Notes: generated by a model not told the origin, from the letters alone. A stretch of DNA of 7,530 nt from an uncultured Pseudoflavonifractor sp. (GCA_947565875.1 CANOHR010000048.1:1-7530), one strand, 5' to 3'. Shown: positions 1 to 6,605, counted from the first letter of the stretch. Made by a program: numbers and translations.

Positions 1-10
1 GTTTTTCTTC

Positions 11-1693
11 TCAGGTAATGGCGTCAGAGGCCGCCTGCTCTAGAATGCCGATGACTCCTGTCTCAAAGAGGGAATCATCCAAAAGAGGAGCGACCCGGGG
101 GTCTTGCTTCATCTGCTCCTGATAGGACCTTCCCAAGGGCGTTTCCCAAACGCCTCCCACTCCCGGGTCCGCCCAGGTCCGCCAATGGTAACCGTCCAGA
201 TAGTTTTCATAGGCTTCGTCCCAGGAGGAGAATTGCGTGCTGAGAATGATGGCAGCAGGCTCCAACAGAGCCAGAGATTCCCGGTAGGTGAGATAGCCCG
301 CGGTATAGCCCCACTGGACCAGGTTGGACATCCGGAACAGGTCCAGGGCCCAGATCCCCTTGTCCCCCCACTTTTGGGCCAGCTGTTTGGTGTAGGCAAG
401 ACGCCAGCCCTTGTCTCCCGCGGCGGTCACCGCCGCTTCAAACTCCTCCTCGCTCAAGCTGAGGGCCAGCACCGCCTCCCAGCGGTAGTCGCTGTCGCTG
501 CCGTCCAGGGTCAGTTCCTCCACCGCCGCCATCAATTCCTCCCGGCCGGTGACCCCCCAGTACCGCTCCAGCTTTTGCCGGGTGTACTCAGCCACCGTTT
601 GATGGATGGGATAGGGCTCCCCCAGTTCCTTCAGTTCGCTGAGGCTCGCCACCGTGAGGCCGGTCCGGCTGTAGCCGCCGTAAAGGGAGGCGTCCCCATG
701 GTAGGCCAGCACCATCATGGCACCCATGGGAAGAGCCCAGGCCTCCAGATTGGACCGGCCCATCACCGATTTGTCCTCAGAGATCTCCACCCGTCGTTCC
801 TCTCCGTTCCAGGCTACCTTTTGCCCAAAGAATTCAGCCATATAGCGGGCAGGGATCAGGGTCCGGCCATCAGAGGCATAGGGGGCTACGTCCATCTCCG
901 CCGGCACTCCGTCCACCGTGGCCAAAGTGCTGTCCAAGGTCATGGTCATGATGGACCCCGCCCGGGTCAGAGTGATCTGCCGTGTCTGCTGATCCCAACT
1001 CACATCGGCGCCTAAGGCCTCGGCCACCGCCCGGATGGGCACCATGGTCCGCCCGTCCCGGACCTGGGGAGGAACCTCCATTCCCAGAGAGCTTCCGTCG
1101 ATGTAGACATAGATCCGTTCCATGTAAGCCTTTACGTCCTGCTCCAGGTTCCTTTTCCTCCGGGGAGAGACCTGATCCATAAAGGGCCCGTTAAAAAAGT
1201 CCTCCACGGTTTTGCCCGTCTCCAGCAAAAGCGTTCCCAAAAGCTGGTCCATGGGCATGGCGTCGTCCTCCTCCAGCACACAGGACTGAAATTCCAGAAA
1301 ACGCAAAGCGTAATAGTTATCTCCCTTTTCATCCTCCAACTCTTCCCGGGCGGCCCGAAAGGCCTGATAGGCGTTGCTGTAATTGGTGGGAGAAGTGTTG
1401 GCGGCAAACTGCAGACGAATAAGGCCCAGTTCATAGCAGGTCCCGGCGGAGCCAATGGGGTTTCCCCGCTGTTGGTAGGGATAGGGGTCCCCCGCCCGCG
1501 CGCTCTCCCGCAGGGCCAGGATCTGGGCCCAGTTATCCGGCTCATAGACCTCATCGCCGGGAAAAACCAGATAATCCTCCGCCTGGATCCATTCCGGAGC
1601 CACAGGCTCCACCGGCTCTTCAGCCTCCGCCACCTGGGCGGAGGGGAGGGTCAGGGCAAGACTCAGGAGAAGGGCTGTCCATTTCTTTTTCAT
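11..1693 (-). CDS. Exported stalk-domain/DUF1266 protein (paralog A)
   Basis: 560 residues. The reading frame is open further upstream to 1921, but the start at 1693 is preferred: it has AGGAGG seven bases upstream, begins a signal peptide (MKKKWTALLLSLALTLP, cleavage near AEA/EE), and the upstream extension only overlaps the end of B out of frame. Residues about 34-190 are the family N-terminal region, with FPGDEVYEPDNW, CYELGLIRLQFAAN and TVEDFFNGPFMDQVSP, closer to D than to B. Residues about 195-305 are the stalk domain, with DGRTMVPIRAVAEALGADVSW (about 213-233) and MDVAPYASDGRTLIPARY. Residues about 316-505 match DUF1266: YWGVTGREELMAAV, KGIWALDLFRMSNLVQWGY, YLTYRES and FSSWDEAYENYLDGYHW. 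In AWDL/ALDL the Trp of B and D is Leu here. The tail LFETGVIG is shared with B. No anchor is visible, so secretion is predicted. Role unknown. Only ten bases follow its stop, so later genes cannot be seen. Confidence 0.92.
   Translation of the reverse strand: MKKKWTALLLSLALTLPSAQVAEAEEPVEPVAPEWIQAEDYLVFPGDEVYEPDNWAQILALRESARAGDPYPYQQRGNPIGSAGTCYELGLIRLQFAANTSPTNYSNAYQAFRAAREELEDEKGDNYYALRFLEFQSCVLEEDDAMPMDQLLGTLLLETGKTVEDFFNGPFMDQVSPRRKRNLEQDVKAYMERIYVYIDGSSLGMEVPPQVRDGRTMVPIRAVAEALGADVSWDQQTRQITLTRAGSIMTMTLDSTLATVDGVPAEMDVAPYASDGRTLIPARYMAEFFGQKVAWNGEERRVEISEDKSVMGRSNLEAWALPMGAMMVLAYHGDASLYGGYSRTGLTVASLSELKELGEPYPIHQTVAEYTRQKLERYWGVTGREELMAAVEELTLDGSDSDYRWEAVLALSLSEEEFEAAVTAAGDKGWRLAYTKQLAQKWGDKGIWALDLFRMSNLVQWGYTAGYLTYRESLALLEPAAIILSTQFSSWDEAYENYLDGYHWRTWADPGVGGVWETPLGRSYQEQMKQDPRVAPLLDDSLFETGVIGILEQAASDAIT
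1037..1065. repeat. 29-base exact repeat, copy in gene A (stalk domain)
   Basis: This tract is identical to 2719-2747 in gene B and codes for the conserved VRDGRTMVP region of the stalk domain. The longer surrounding match is imperfect. It is part of the paralog homology, not a separate element. Confidence 0.8.
1690..1693 (-). promoter_or_regulatory. ATGA stop-start overlap joining genes B and A
   Basis: The TGA stop of B (1692-1690) shares bases with the ATG of A (1693-1691). The ribosome binding site of A (AGGAGG, 1701-1706, seven bases upstream) lies within the last codons of B, coding for part of GQEDQT. This is the usual arrangement for translational coupling or reinitiation and argues for equal output of the two paralogs. 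Confidence 0.85.
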
Positions 1694-3423
1694 GTCTGAT
1701 CCTCCTGTCCGCTGAGGCCGATGACTCCGGTTTCGAAAAGGGTGTTGTCCAGTACCGCCGCCCAGGCGGGGGTACTTTTCAGCTTCAGATAGTAAAAGCC
1801 CCGAGGCAGCTTGGAAAGCTGGGCGTCGGTCCCACCTTCCCAGCCGGGGGCGGTCCACCCGCTCTGCTGCTGAAGAAGGGCCTGACCCTGGAGGTAAGAG
1901 GCAACGTCGATCCTGGCCCACCAGGCGTAGCCCTCCAGGTAATTTTCATAGAATTCCTCCCAGGAGGAGAAGGTGGCAGAGGCAAGCTCCGCCGCGGGAC
2001 GCGCCAACTCCAGCGCCTCCTCATAGGTAAGGTAACCTGCCATATAGCCCCACTGGGCCAGGTTGGACATACGGGACAGGTCCCAGGCCAGGATCCCCTT
2101 GTCCCCCCACTTCTCTGCTAAATATTTGGTATAGGGCCACATATACCGGTCCGTCTCACCGGAAATGGCAATAAGAGTCCCCATATCCTCCTCGCTGAGT
2201 TCCAGGACAATGGCCGCCGCCTCCTGAAAGCTGTCATTGTGGCCGTGGGCGGTCATGCGCTCCACCAGTTCTATCAGCCCCTCCCGGCTCCCGATCCCCC
2301 AGGCAGAGGAGAGATTTTTTCGAAAGCTCTCCCTGGCTCCGGCGGTGCGCGGCGTCTGCCCAAAGCGGGTGGGATCCTGCTCATCCAGGGAGCCCCGGAT
2401 GGCCCCCATGGCGACAGCCCATGCCTCCAGATTGGAACCCTCCGCCACGGCTTTATTTTCCAGAATATCGGCCCGGTGGGTGCTTCCGTCCCAGGTCACC
2501 CTTTGCCCAAAAAACTCGGCGGCATACCGGGCGGGGATCAAAGTCCGGCCCTCGGTGGCGTAGGGGGCCACGTCCATCTCCACCTCCTGCCCATCCACCT
2601 GGGCGGTGGTGCTGTTTAAGGTCATGACCACTGTAGAACCTGCCCGCGTCAGGGTGATCCGGCCCGTCTCCTGCTCCCAGGAGACGTCGGCACCCAGGGC
2701 CTCAGCCACCGCCCGCAGGGGCACCATGGTCCGCCCGTCCCGGACCTCGGGGGGGACGTCCATTTCCAGGGGCTGTGCGTCCAAATAAAGATCCACCCGG
2801 TTGGCAAAACGGGCCTCCTCCTGGGTGTGGGAGGCCCAAAAGGCGTCCTTCTCCTCCTGGGAGAAGACCACGCAGTCCAGCAGCTTTTTATAGGAAAACC
2901 GGGGGTCTTCCAAAAGGGGGGACACGCTTTCATAGAACTTATCCCCCACACCGTAATAGTGGAGTACGCTCCTGGCGTTCCAAAGAAGGACGGGGTAACG
3001 CTGTTCCTCGGTAAGGCTGTCCCGGACTTTGTCGATATGATACATCAGAGTGGTCCAGTTGGGGGCCCTTTCCCCATCCTTCAGCCGGTACAGCCGAAGC
3101 TCCACCAGAGCCAGTTCAAACAGCGCCCCCGCATCCGGGTGTTTGCGGTCGGTGGCCAGCCGGTAAAGCCGGTCGTGCCCGACGCTAAGTTCCTTGGGAA
3201 TGGAGGCTACATGGATCTCGCCCCAACTCACCTCCCGACGGAGGGCCTGAATGGTCTCCCAGTTGTCCGGTTCATAGGCGTCTGAGTCGGCAAAGACGGC
3301 GTACTCCTCCGCCGGGATCCAATCGGGGGGTGTGGGAAGGGTCCTCTCCGAGGCCAAAGCGGTGGGAAGCAGAGAAAACAGCCATGCCAAAGCCAAAAAC
3401 AAGGTCATACATTTCTTTTTCAT
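1690..3423 (-). CDS. Exported stalk-domain/DUF1266 protein (paralog B)
   Basis: 577 residues from an ATG with a strong AGGAGG site. Residues 1-24 are a Sec signal peptide ending in TALA, with cleavage before SERT. Residues about 33-208 open with DWIPAEEYAVF and AYEPDNW as in A, but then diverge: the TVEDFFN motif shared by A and D is missing. Residues about 210-320 form the stalk domain, with DGRTMVPLRAVAEALGADVSW and MDVAPYATEGRTLIPARY. Residues about 331-505 match DUF1266: AWGIGSREGLIELV, HGHNDSF, KGILAWDLSRMSNLAQWGY, YLTYEEA and FSSWEEFYENYLEGYAWW. A longer, Gln- and Gly-rich segment (about 506-540) follows before the tail LFETGVIG, which A shares; this explains most of the extra length. 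No lipobox or anchor is visible, so the protein is probably secreted. The stop overlaps the start of A, so the two are likely made together. The architecture is well supported; the function is unknown. Confidence 0.92.
   Translation of the reverse strand: MKKKCMTLFLALAWLFSLLPTALASERTLPTPPDWIPAEEYAVFADSDAYEPDNWETIQALRREVSWGEIHVASIPKELSVGHDRLYRLATDRKHPDAGALFELALVELRLYRLKDGERAPNWTTLMYHIDKVRDSLTEEQRYPVLLWNARSVLHYYGVGDKFYESVSPLLEDPRFSYKKLLDCVVFSQEEKDAFWASHTQEEARFANRVDLYLDAQPLEMDVPPEVRDGRTMVPLRAVAEALGADVSWEQETGRITLTRAGSTVVMTLNSTTAQVDGQEVEMDVAPYATEGRTLIPARYAAEFFGQRVTWDGSTHRADILENKAVAEGSNLEAWAVAMGAIRGSLDEQDPTRFGQTPRTAGARESFRKNLSSAWGIGSREGLIELVERMTAHGHNDSFQEAAAIVLELSEEDMGTLIAISGETDRYMWPYTKYLAEKWGDKGILAWDLSRMSNLAQWGYMAGYLTYEEALELARPAAELASATFSSWEEFYENYLEGYAWWARIDVASYLQGQALLQQQSGWTAPGWEGGTDAQLSKLPRGFYYLKLKSTPAWAAVLDNTLFETGVIGLSGQEDQT
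2719..2747. repeat. 29-base exact repeat, copy in gene B (stalk domain)
   Basis: Direct-orientation partner of 1037-1065 in gene A, 1682 bases away. Recombination between the two would give an in-frame B/A fusion gene and delete one gene length. Confidence 0.8.
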
Positions 3424-3500
3424 CCGGTTTCCCTCCTAAACGCTTTGTATGTTCTTCTTATCCGCAATGTATTATTTGCTCCTTATGTTACACTTTAGGG
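3424..3500. other. AT-rich gap between genes C and B
   Basis: This 77-base gap is clearly richer in A and T than the coding DNA around it, as is common for promoter or control regions. On the minus strand an AATAAT hexamer (5 of 6 to a -10) is present, but no -35 at a fitting distance. A small inverted repeat, GGTCA/TGACC with a three-base loop (3499-3511), overlaps the stop codon of C and has no T run after it. I find no firm promoter or terminator. Confidence 0.3.
3432..3437 (-). promoter_or_regulatory. Ribosome binding site of paralog B
   Basis: AGGAGG on the minus strand, eight bases before the ATG at 3423. A near-perfect site that fixes the start, which the signal peptide also supports. 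Confidence 0.85.
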
Positions 3501-4796
3501 TCATTTTGACCTTAGGGCGGCGGTGGCAAAGTCCGGCATCCACTCTACCTTGCAGCCCAGGGTCTCTCCCAGGGCCCGGAGGGGCAGGTAAGTGATCCCC
3601 TTCTCGGCGAAGGGGGCGGCGTCCAGGGCGCCGCCGCTATAGTCCAGGCTTCCCAGGGTGAAGGTAATGGTTTTTTGCTCGTTGGAGCAGATGACTTGGT
3701 TTGTTTCCGGCTTCCACTCCACTGTCAGGCCCAGCTTTTCGGCGGCGGCGCGGAGGGGGATCAGGATCCGGTCATTTTCCACCTTGGGGCCTGTTACCTC
3801 CCCGTCCAGGTCCCGGTAAAGCTGGAACTGGATGGGGGTGCCGTTTACCGTCACACAGCAGCCGTTGAAGAAGCCGGTAGGGTCTTTGTCGGCCCACTGG
3901 AGGAACATCTCTGTCTTAAAGCCCTCGGCATCCACCCCCATTGTCTCCATGTATCCCTCCAGGGTCCAATCGTGATAGTATCCCGCAAACCAGGCATAGG
4001 GATCGAAGGCAGCATACTCCTCCGGCCATCGCTGGGGATACTCCTGCCGTTTTGCGGCCTGCTCCTGCTCCCGGGGATAGTCCTCCGTCATATAGAGAAC
4101 ATACTTCCATTCCTTCCACTCTACCTCGTTCTGGAGGCAATATCGGTCTATGGCGATCTGCTTCTGATGGGCCCAGTATCCCTCGTACCCTTTGTCCGGG
4201 TCGTAGTTCTCATAGCTGCCCGGATACTGGGAGCGGTATTCCAGGGTCCGTTCGTGGCGGTAAGCCACGCCGCTGCGGGCCATTACATAAAAGGCCGCCA
4301 GGTCCCGACGGACCCCCTCCACACCTCCGGTATACCCGTCATACTTCTCCAAATCAGCGGCCCGCTCCTCCAGCGTTCCTCCGCCTTGATATATCATCAG
4401 TGCCCAGCCGATCCCCTTCTCGTCCAACTCTCCGGGGTAGGTTTTTTCAAATTCTTCCACAATGTAGGCGTTGTAGGCGCCCTCCGCCGCTCCATTCAGG
4501 CTTTCCGTCCAACACTCCTGCCGGAAGGCGGCGTCGTCCATTTCCCGGTCGGCCTTATACTTTTCTACAGTGGTCCAGTCCCCGTTCCGCTCCAGGAACC
4601 AGCCCTCCGGGTCAAAGGTGGCAACCTCCTCCGGGTGCGCTTCGACATAGTCATTCACAAACCGCTCCTTGAAGACCTCCCGATCCACCCGCCAGCTCTC
4701 TCCATCGGGGGTGGCGGTCTCCATAGCCCCTGCGGGAAGGGCCAGCCCCGCCAGCAGGGACAGGGTAGTCAAAAGGAGGAAACATTTCTTTTTCAA
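3501..4796 (-). CDS. Exported stalk-domain protein with duplicated N-terminal module (gene C)
   Basis: 431 residues. The start is TTG at 4796-4794: it is followed at once by a clear signal peptide (KKK, then a Leu-rich core, cleavage near PAGA/ME), and its first codons match genes A and B base for base. The next Met, at residue 25, would remove the signal. Residues about 30-310 are unlike A, B and D: acidic, rich in Tyr and Trp, and carrying an internal duplication, with PEEVATFDPEGWF (from residue 55) and PEEYAAFDPYAWF (from residue 258) each leading into a DWT motif. Residues about 313-431 are a stalk domain with ILIPLRAAAEKLGLTVEW and ITYLPLRALGETLGCKVEW. The protein stops right after it, so no DUF1266 is present. 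No anchor is visible, so secretion is predicted. It sits between paralogs D and B, which suggests a shared process, but I do not recognise its function. The closing half of the stalk domain is short. Confidence 0.9.
   Translation of the reverse strand: MKKKCFLLLTTLSLLAGLALPAGAMETATPDGESWRVDREVFKERFVNDYVEAHPEEVATFDPEGWFLERNGDWTTVEKYKADREMDDAAFRQECWTESLNGAAEGAYNAYIVEEFEKTYPGELDEKGIGWALMIYQGGGTLEERAADLEKYDGYTGGVEGVRRDLAAFYVMARSGVAYRHERTLEYRSQYPGSYENYDPDKGYEGYWAHQKQIAIDRYCLQNEVEWKEWKYVLYMTEDYPREQEQAAKRQEYPQRWPEEYAAFDPYAWFAGYYHDWTLEGYMETMGVDAEGFKTEMFLQWADKDPTGFFNGCCVTVNGTPIQFQLYRDLDGEVTGPKVENDRILIPLRAAAEKLGLTVEWKPETNQVICSNEQKTITFTLGSLDYSGGALDAAPFAEKGITYLPLRALGETLGCKVEWMPDFATAALRSK
3909..4025 (-). 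repeat. Internal protein repeat, copy 2 in gene C
   Basis: Codes for residues 258-296 of gene C: PEEYAAFDPYAWF, then DWT and a conserved ExY. It lies just before the stalk domain, while copy 1 lies just after the signal peptide. About 160 residues separate the two copies. Confidence 0.65.
4515..4634 (-). repeat. Internal protein repeat, copy 1 in gene C
   Basis: Codes for residues 55-94 of gene C: PEEVATFDPEGWF, then DWT and a conserved ExY. It aligns to copy 2 with 17 identities in 39 aligned positions by my own hand alignment and one gap. Divergence at the DNA level is large, so the duplication is old. Confidence 0.65.
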
Positions 4797-4806
4797 GGCA
4801 GGTCCG

Positions 4807-4812
4807 TCCTTT
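4807..4812 (-). promoter_or_regulatory. Weak ribosome binding site before the TTG start of gene C
   Basis: The best Shine-Dalgarno match is AAAGGA, ten bases ahead of the TTG codon. Its neighbours use AGGAGG or GGGAGG at 7-9 bases. The weak site and rare start codon together suggest lower translation of C. Confidence 0.5.
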
Positions 4813-4825
4813 CCTTTTCAGAGGA

Positions 4826-4849
4826 GGGCCTGCCGAGGTCGTCAGGCCC
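4826..4849 (-). other. Perfect 7-bp GC-rich stem-loop between D and C
   Basis: The minus strand reads GGGCCTG, a ten-base loop, then CAGGCCC. It begins nine bases after the stop of gene D. No T run follows (the next bases are TCCTCTGAAAAGG), so it lacks the second half of an intrinsic terminator. It could protect the 3' end of the D message, act as a processing site, or slow transcription into C. The symmetry is seen directly; the role is inference. Confidence 0.35.
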
Positions 4850-4857
4850 CACACACC

Positions 4858-6540
4858 CTATTTTTCTTCCAAAAGCAGTTGGTCGTTGAACAGCGTCCGG
4901 GTGTCGGGGCTGTTTTTCAGATATTGATAGGCCATGCCCAGGTCGGTGTCCCACACCGTCTTATCCCCCAGGCCCTCCCGGAGACACCAGTAGTAGCCCT
5001 CCAGAAAGTTTTCATAGACCTCATCCCAAGAGTCGAATTTCTCCGTCAGCTCCTCCGTAGCTTTCTCCAGCAGCTCCATGGCTTCACCGTAGGTCACATA
5101 ACCCCCGGTATAGCCCCACTCCAGAAAGGCGGCGACCCGGCACAGGTCCCAGGCCCGGATCCCCTTGGCCGTCCATTTGTCCCACAGTTCCTTGGTCCGG
5201 GGCCACATATACTGGTCCACCTCACTGAGGCTTTTGGCCCGGCGGGCGATCTCTCCGTAAGAGAGATACCGCACCTCTTTGGTTGCCTCCCGGAATTCCT
5301 TGTCGTCTCCCGACTCCAGAAGAGCGGTTACCGTTTCCAAAAGAGTCTCCCGGTTTTCGATGCTCCAGGTCTCCTCCAGAGCCTCCCGGCAAAGGTCCCG
5401 GGGGAGCGCGACCCGGTTTTCTCCTACGCCATTGGCTCCGTCGGAGGCCTCGGTCCGGGGGACGCGGCCCATAAACCCGAACCGGGTGGGGTCTCCCTCC
5501 CAGGCAAAGCCCAGCAGGGCCCCCATGGGGAGGACCAGGGCCTCCGTCTCATCCTTTTTCCAGGCGGTCTTATCCTCGGCGATCTCCACCCGGTTATTTT
5601 CTCCGTCCCAGCTTACCGTCTGCCCAAAAAATTCCGACACGTAGCGGGCGGGAACATAGGTGCGGTTCCCGTCGGCGTAGGGGGCCACGTCCATCTCCAC
5701 CCGTTTTCCGTTTACCGTGGCGGCAGTTTTTCCGATGGTCATGGTCACGGTGCTTCCCGCCCGCTCCAGGATAATGGCATTGGTTCCTTCCTCCCATGTG
5801 ACGTCGGCTCCCAACGCCTCGGCAATGGCACGGATGGGGACCATGACCCGCTGGGCGGTCACCTGGGGGGCGGTATCCATGGAAAGGTCCTCCCCGTCCA
5901 GGCGGACAAAGATCCGCAGCTTCTCCCGGTCATAGACCTTCTGGTATTCCTCCACCGACCGCTCCACCAACTCCCGGTCCGACGGGCTTACCCGGTCCAT
6001 ATAGGGCGCGTTGAAAAAATCCTCCACCGTCATGGAAAGGGCGTCCAGGGCGGGGACCAGGCTCCTGCCCCAGTTGCCCACATAACCCACATGGTAGATA
6101 AGAAAGGCCCGGTACTTCTCCACGCTTAACCGGTAGTAGGTCTCGTCCCGGCCCCGGTTCTGGTCGTACCAGCCGCTCTCCGCTGCGGCAAAGGCCCGGC
6201 CCGCCGAGAGGAAGGCGGCTCCCGCTTCAAAATCGTCATCCACATAGTTTGCCGCGCACTGAAGGCGGATAAGGGCGGTCTCATAACATTCCCCCACAGA
6301 GCCCTGGGCCCAGTCCCGGCCTTCATAGGGGAGAAGAGCCCCCTCCTCCGCCGCCTGCCGCCGCTCCAATACGTCTGCCCAGCGGTCCTCTTCATATACC
6401 GGGTCGCCGGGAAAGGTAAGGTAGCTTTCCGCCGCCACCCATCCGGGAGCCATACCCTCCGCCGCGTTCCCTTTTGGAACGAAGGGAAGGACCATGGACA
6501 GGGTCAGCGTCAGAGCCAGAAGCCGTTTGATCCGGTTCAT
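4858..6540 (-). CDS. Exported stalk-domain/DUF1266 protein (paralog D)
   Basis: 560 residues, ATG start, with GGGAGG at 6550-6555 nine bases upstream. Residues 1-26 form a Sec signal peptide (basic MNRIKR, then a hydrophobic core; cleavage likely near GNA/AE). Residues about 32-205 are a family-specific, probably helical region with WVAAESYLTFPGDPVYEEDRW and TVEDFFNAPYMDRVSP. Residues about 208-321 match the copper amine oxidase N-terminal-like (stalk) domain, with VMVPIRAIAEALGADVTW and a second half MDVAPYADGNRTYVPARY. The usual DGRTMVP is altered to AQRVMVP here. Residues about 333-520 resemble DUF1266: TWSIENRETLLETV, KGIRAWDLCR, EWGYTGGYVTYGEA and FDSWDEVYENFLEGYYW. No catalytic amine oxidase domain, lipobox or membrane anchor is present, so the protein is predicted to be secreted. 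It is the first gene of the cluster, 61 bases after the topoisomerase gene. The function of DUF1266 is not known; the domain calls come from motif recognition. Existence of the gene is near certain, its role is open. Confidence 0.92.
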   Translation of the reverse strand: MNRIKRLLALTLTLSMVLPFVPKGNAAEGMAPGWVAAESYLTFPGDPVYEEDRWADVLERRQAAEEGALLPYEGRDWAQGSVGECYETALIRLQCAANYVDDDFEAGAAFLSAGRAFAAAESGWYDQNRGRDETYYRLSVEKYRAFLIYHVGYVGNWGRSLVPALDALSMTVEDFFNAPYMDRVSPSDRELVERSVEEYQKVYDREKLRIFVRLDGEDLSMDTAPQVTAQRVMVPIRAIAEALGADVTWEEGTNAIILERAGSTVTMTIGKTAATVNGKRVEMDVAPYADGNRTYVPARYVSEFFGQTVSWDGENNRVEIAEDKTAWKKDETEALVLPMGALLGFAWEGDPTRFGFMGRVPRTEASDGANGVGENRVALPRDLCREALEETWSIENRETLLETVTALLESGDDKEFREATKEVRYLSYGEIARRAKSLSEVDQYMWPRTKELWDKWTAKGIRAWDLCRVAAFLEWGYTGGYVTYGEAMELLEKATEELTEKFDSWDEVYENFLEGYYWCLREGLGDKTVWDTDLGMAYQYLKNSPDTRTLFNDQLLLEEK

Positions 6541-6549
6541 GCGAAAATA

Positions 6550-6555
6550 CCTCCC
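6550..6555 (-). promoter_or_regulatory. Ribosome binding site of paralog D
   Basis: GGGAGG on the minus strand, nine bases before the ATG at 6540. It fixes the start and agrees with the signal peptide that follows directly. Confidence 0.8.
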
Positions 6556-6576
6556 TTATGCCGGCGGGTCGTTTTA

Positions 6577-6605
6577 AATATACGTCCGGGTCTCGGACAG
6601 GTCAT
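6577..6605 (-). promoter_or_regulatory. Candidate sigma-A-type promoter for the stalk/DUF1266 cluster
   Basis: On the minus strand ATGACC (6605-6600; TGAC core, 4 of 6 to the -35 consensus) is followed 17 bases later by TATATT (6582-6577; 5 of 6 to the -10 consensus). The -35 overlaps the stop codon of the topoisomerase gene. Transcription would begin about 30 bases ahead of gene D. The spacing is ideal but the -35 is weak and short matches like this arise by chance, so this is tentative. It is the best promoter-like site I found in the window. Confidence 0.3.
6584..6598 (-). other. Small perfect stem-loop after the topoisomerase gene
   Basis: Just after the topoisomerase stop, the minus strand reads GTCCG, a five-base loop, then CGGAC, a perfect 5-bp stem. 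It is followed by GTATATTTAAAA, which is AT-rich but not a run of T, so it is at best a weak intrinsic terminator. It also falls inside the spacer of a possible promoter for the next gene, where it could instead be an operator-like palindrome. The sequence does not decide between these. Confidence 0.25.

Noticed and set aside
1..10. Start of a further gene after A
   Set aside because: Only ten bases remain, with no start codon, so nothing can be supported.
104..1015. 303-codon plus-strand open frame
   Set aside because: Antisense to gene A across the stalk and DUF1266 domains; no independent support.
1694..1921. Upstream extension of gene A by 76 codons
   Set aside because: It overlaps the end of gene B in another frame, lacks similarity to the paralogs and would bury the signal peptide. 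The ATG at 1693 has a strong ribosome site.
3499..3511. GGTCA/TGACC inverted repeat as terminator of gene C
   Set aside because: The stem is five base pairs, it overlaps the stop codon and no T run follows, so it is too weak to call a terminator.
4197..4217. SYENYD in gene C as a copper amine oxidase cofactor (TPQ) site
   Set aside because: It resembles T-x-x-N-Y-D/E with Ser for Thr, but no catalytic domain or copper-binding histidine pattern surrounds it. The stalk domain alone does not imply amine oxidase activity.
3675..4889. 404-codon plus-strand open frame
   Set aside because: Antisense to gene C. No ribosome site or domain is visible, and the minus-strand gene explains the region.
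4669..6129. 486-codon plus-strand open frame
   Set aside because: It lies opposite gene D and the start of gene C, which carry recognisable domains and signal peptides. Its composition is what antisense of GC-rich coding DNA gives, and it has no recognisable motif.
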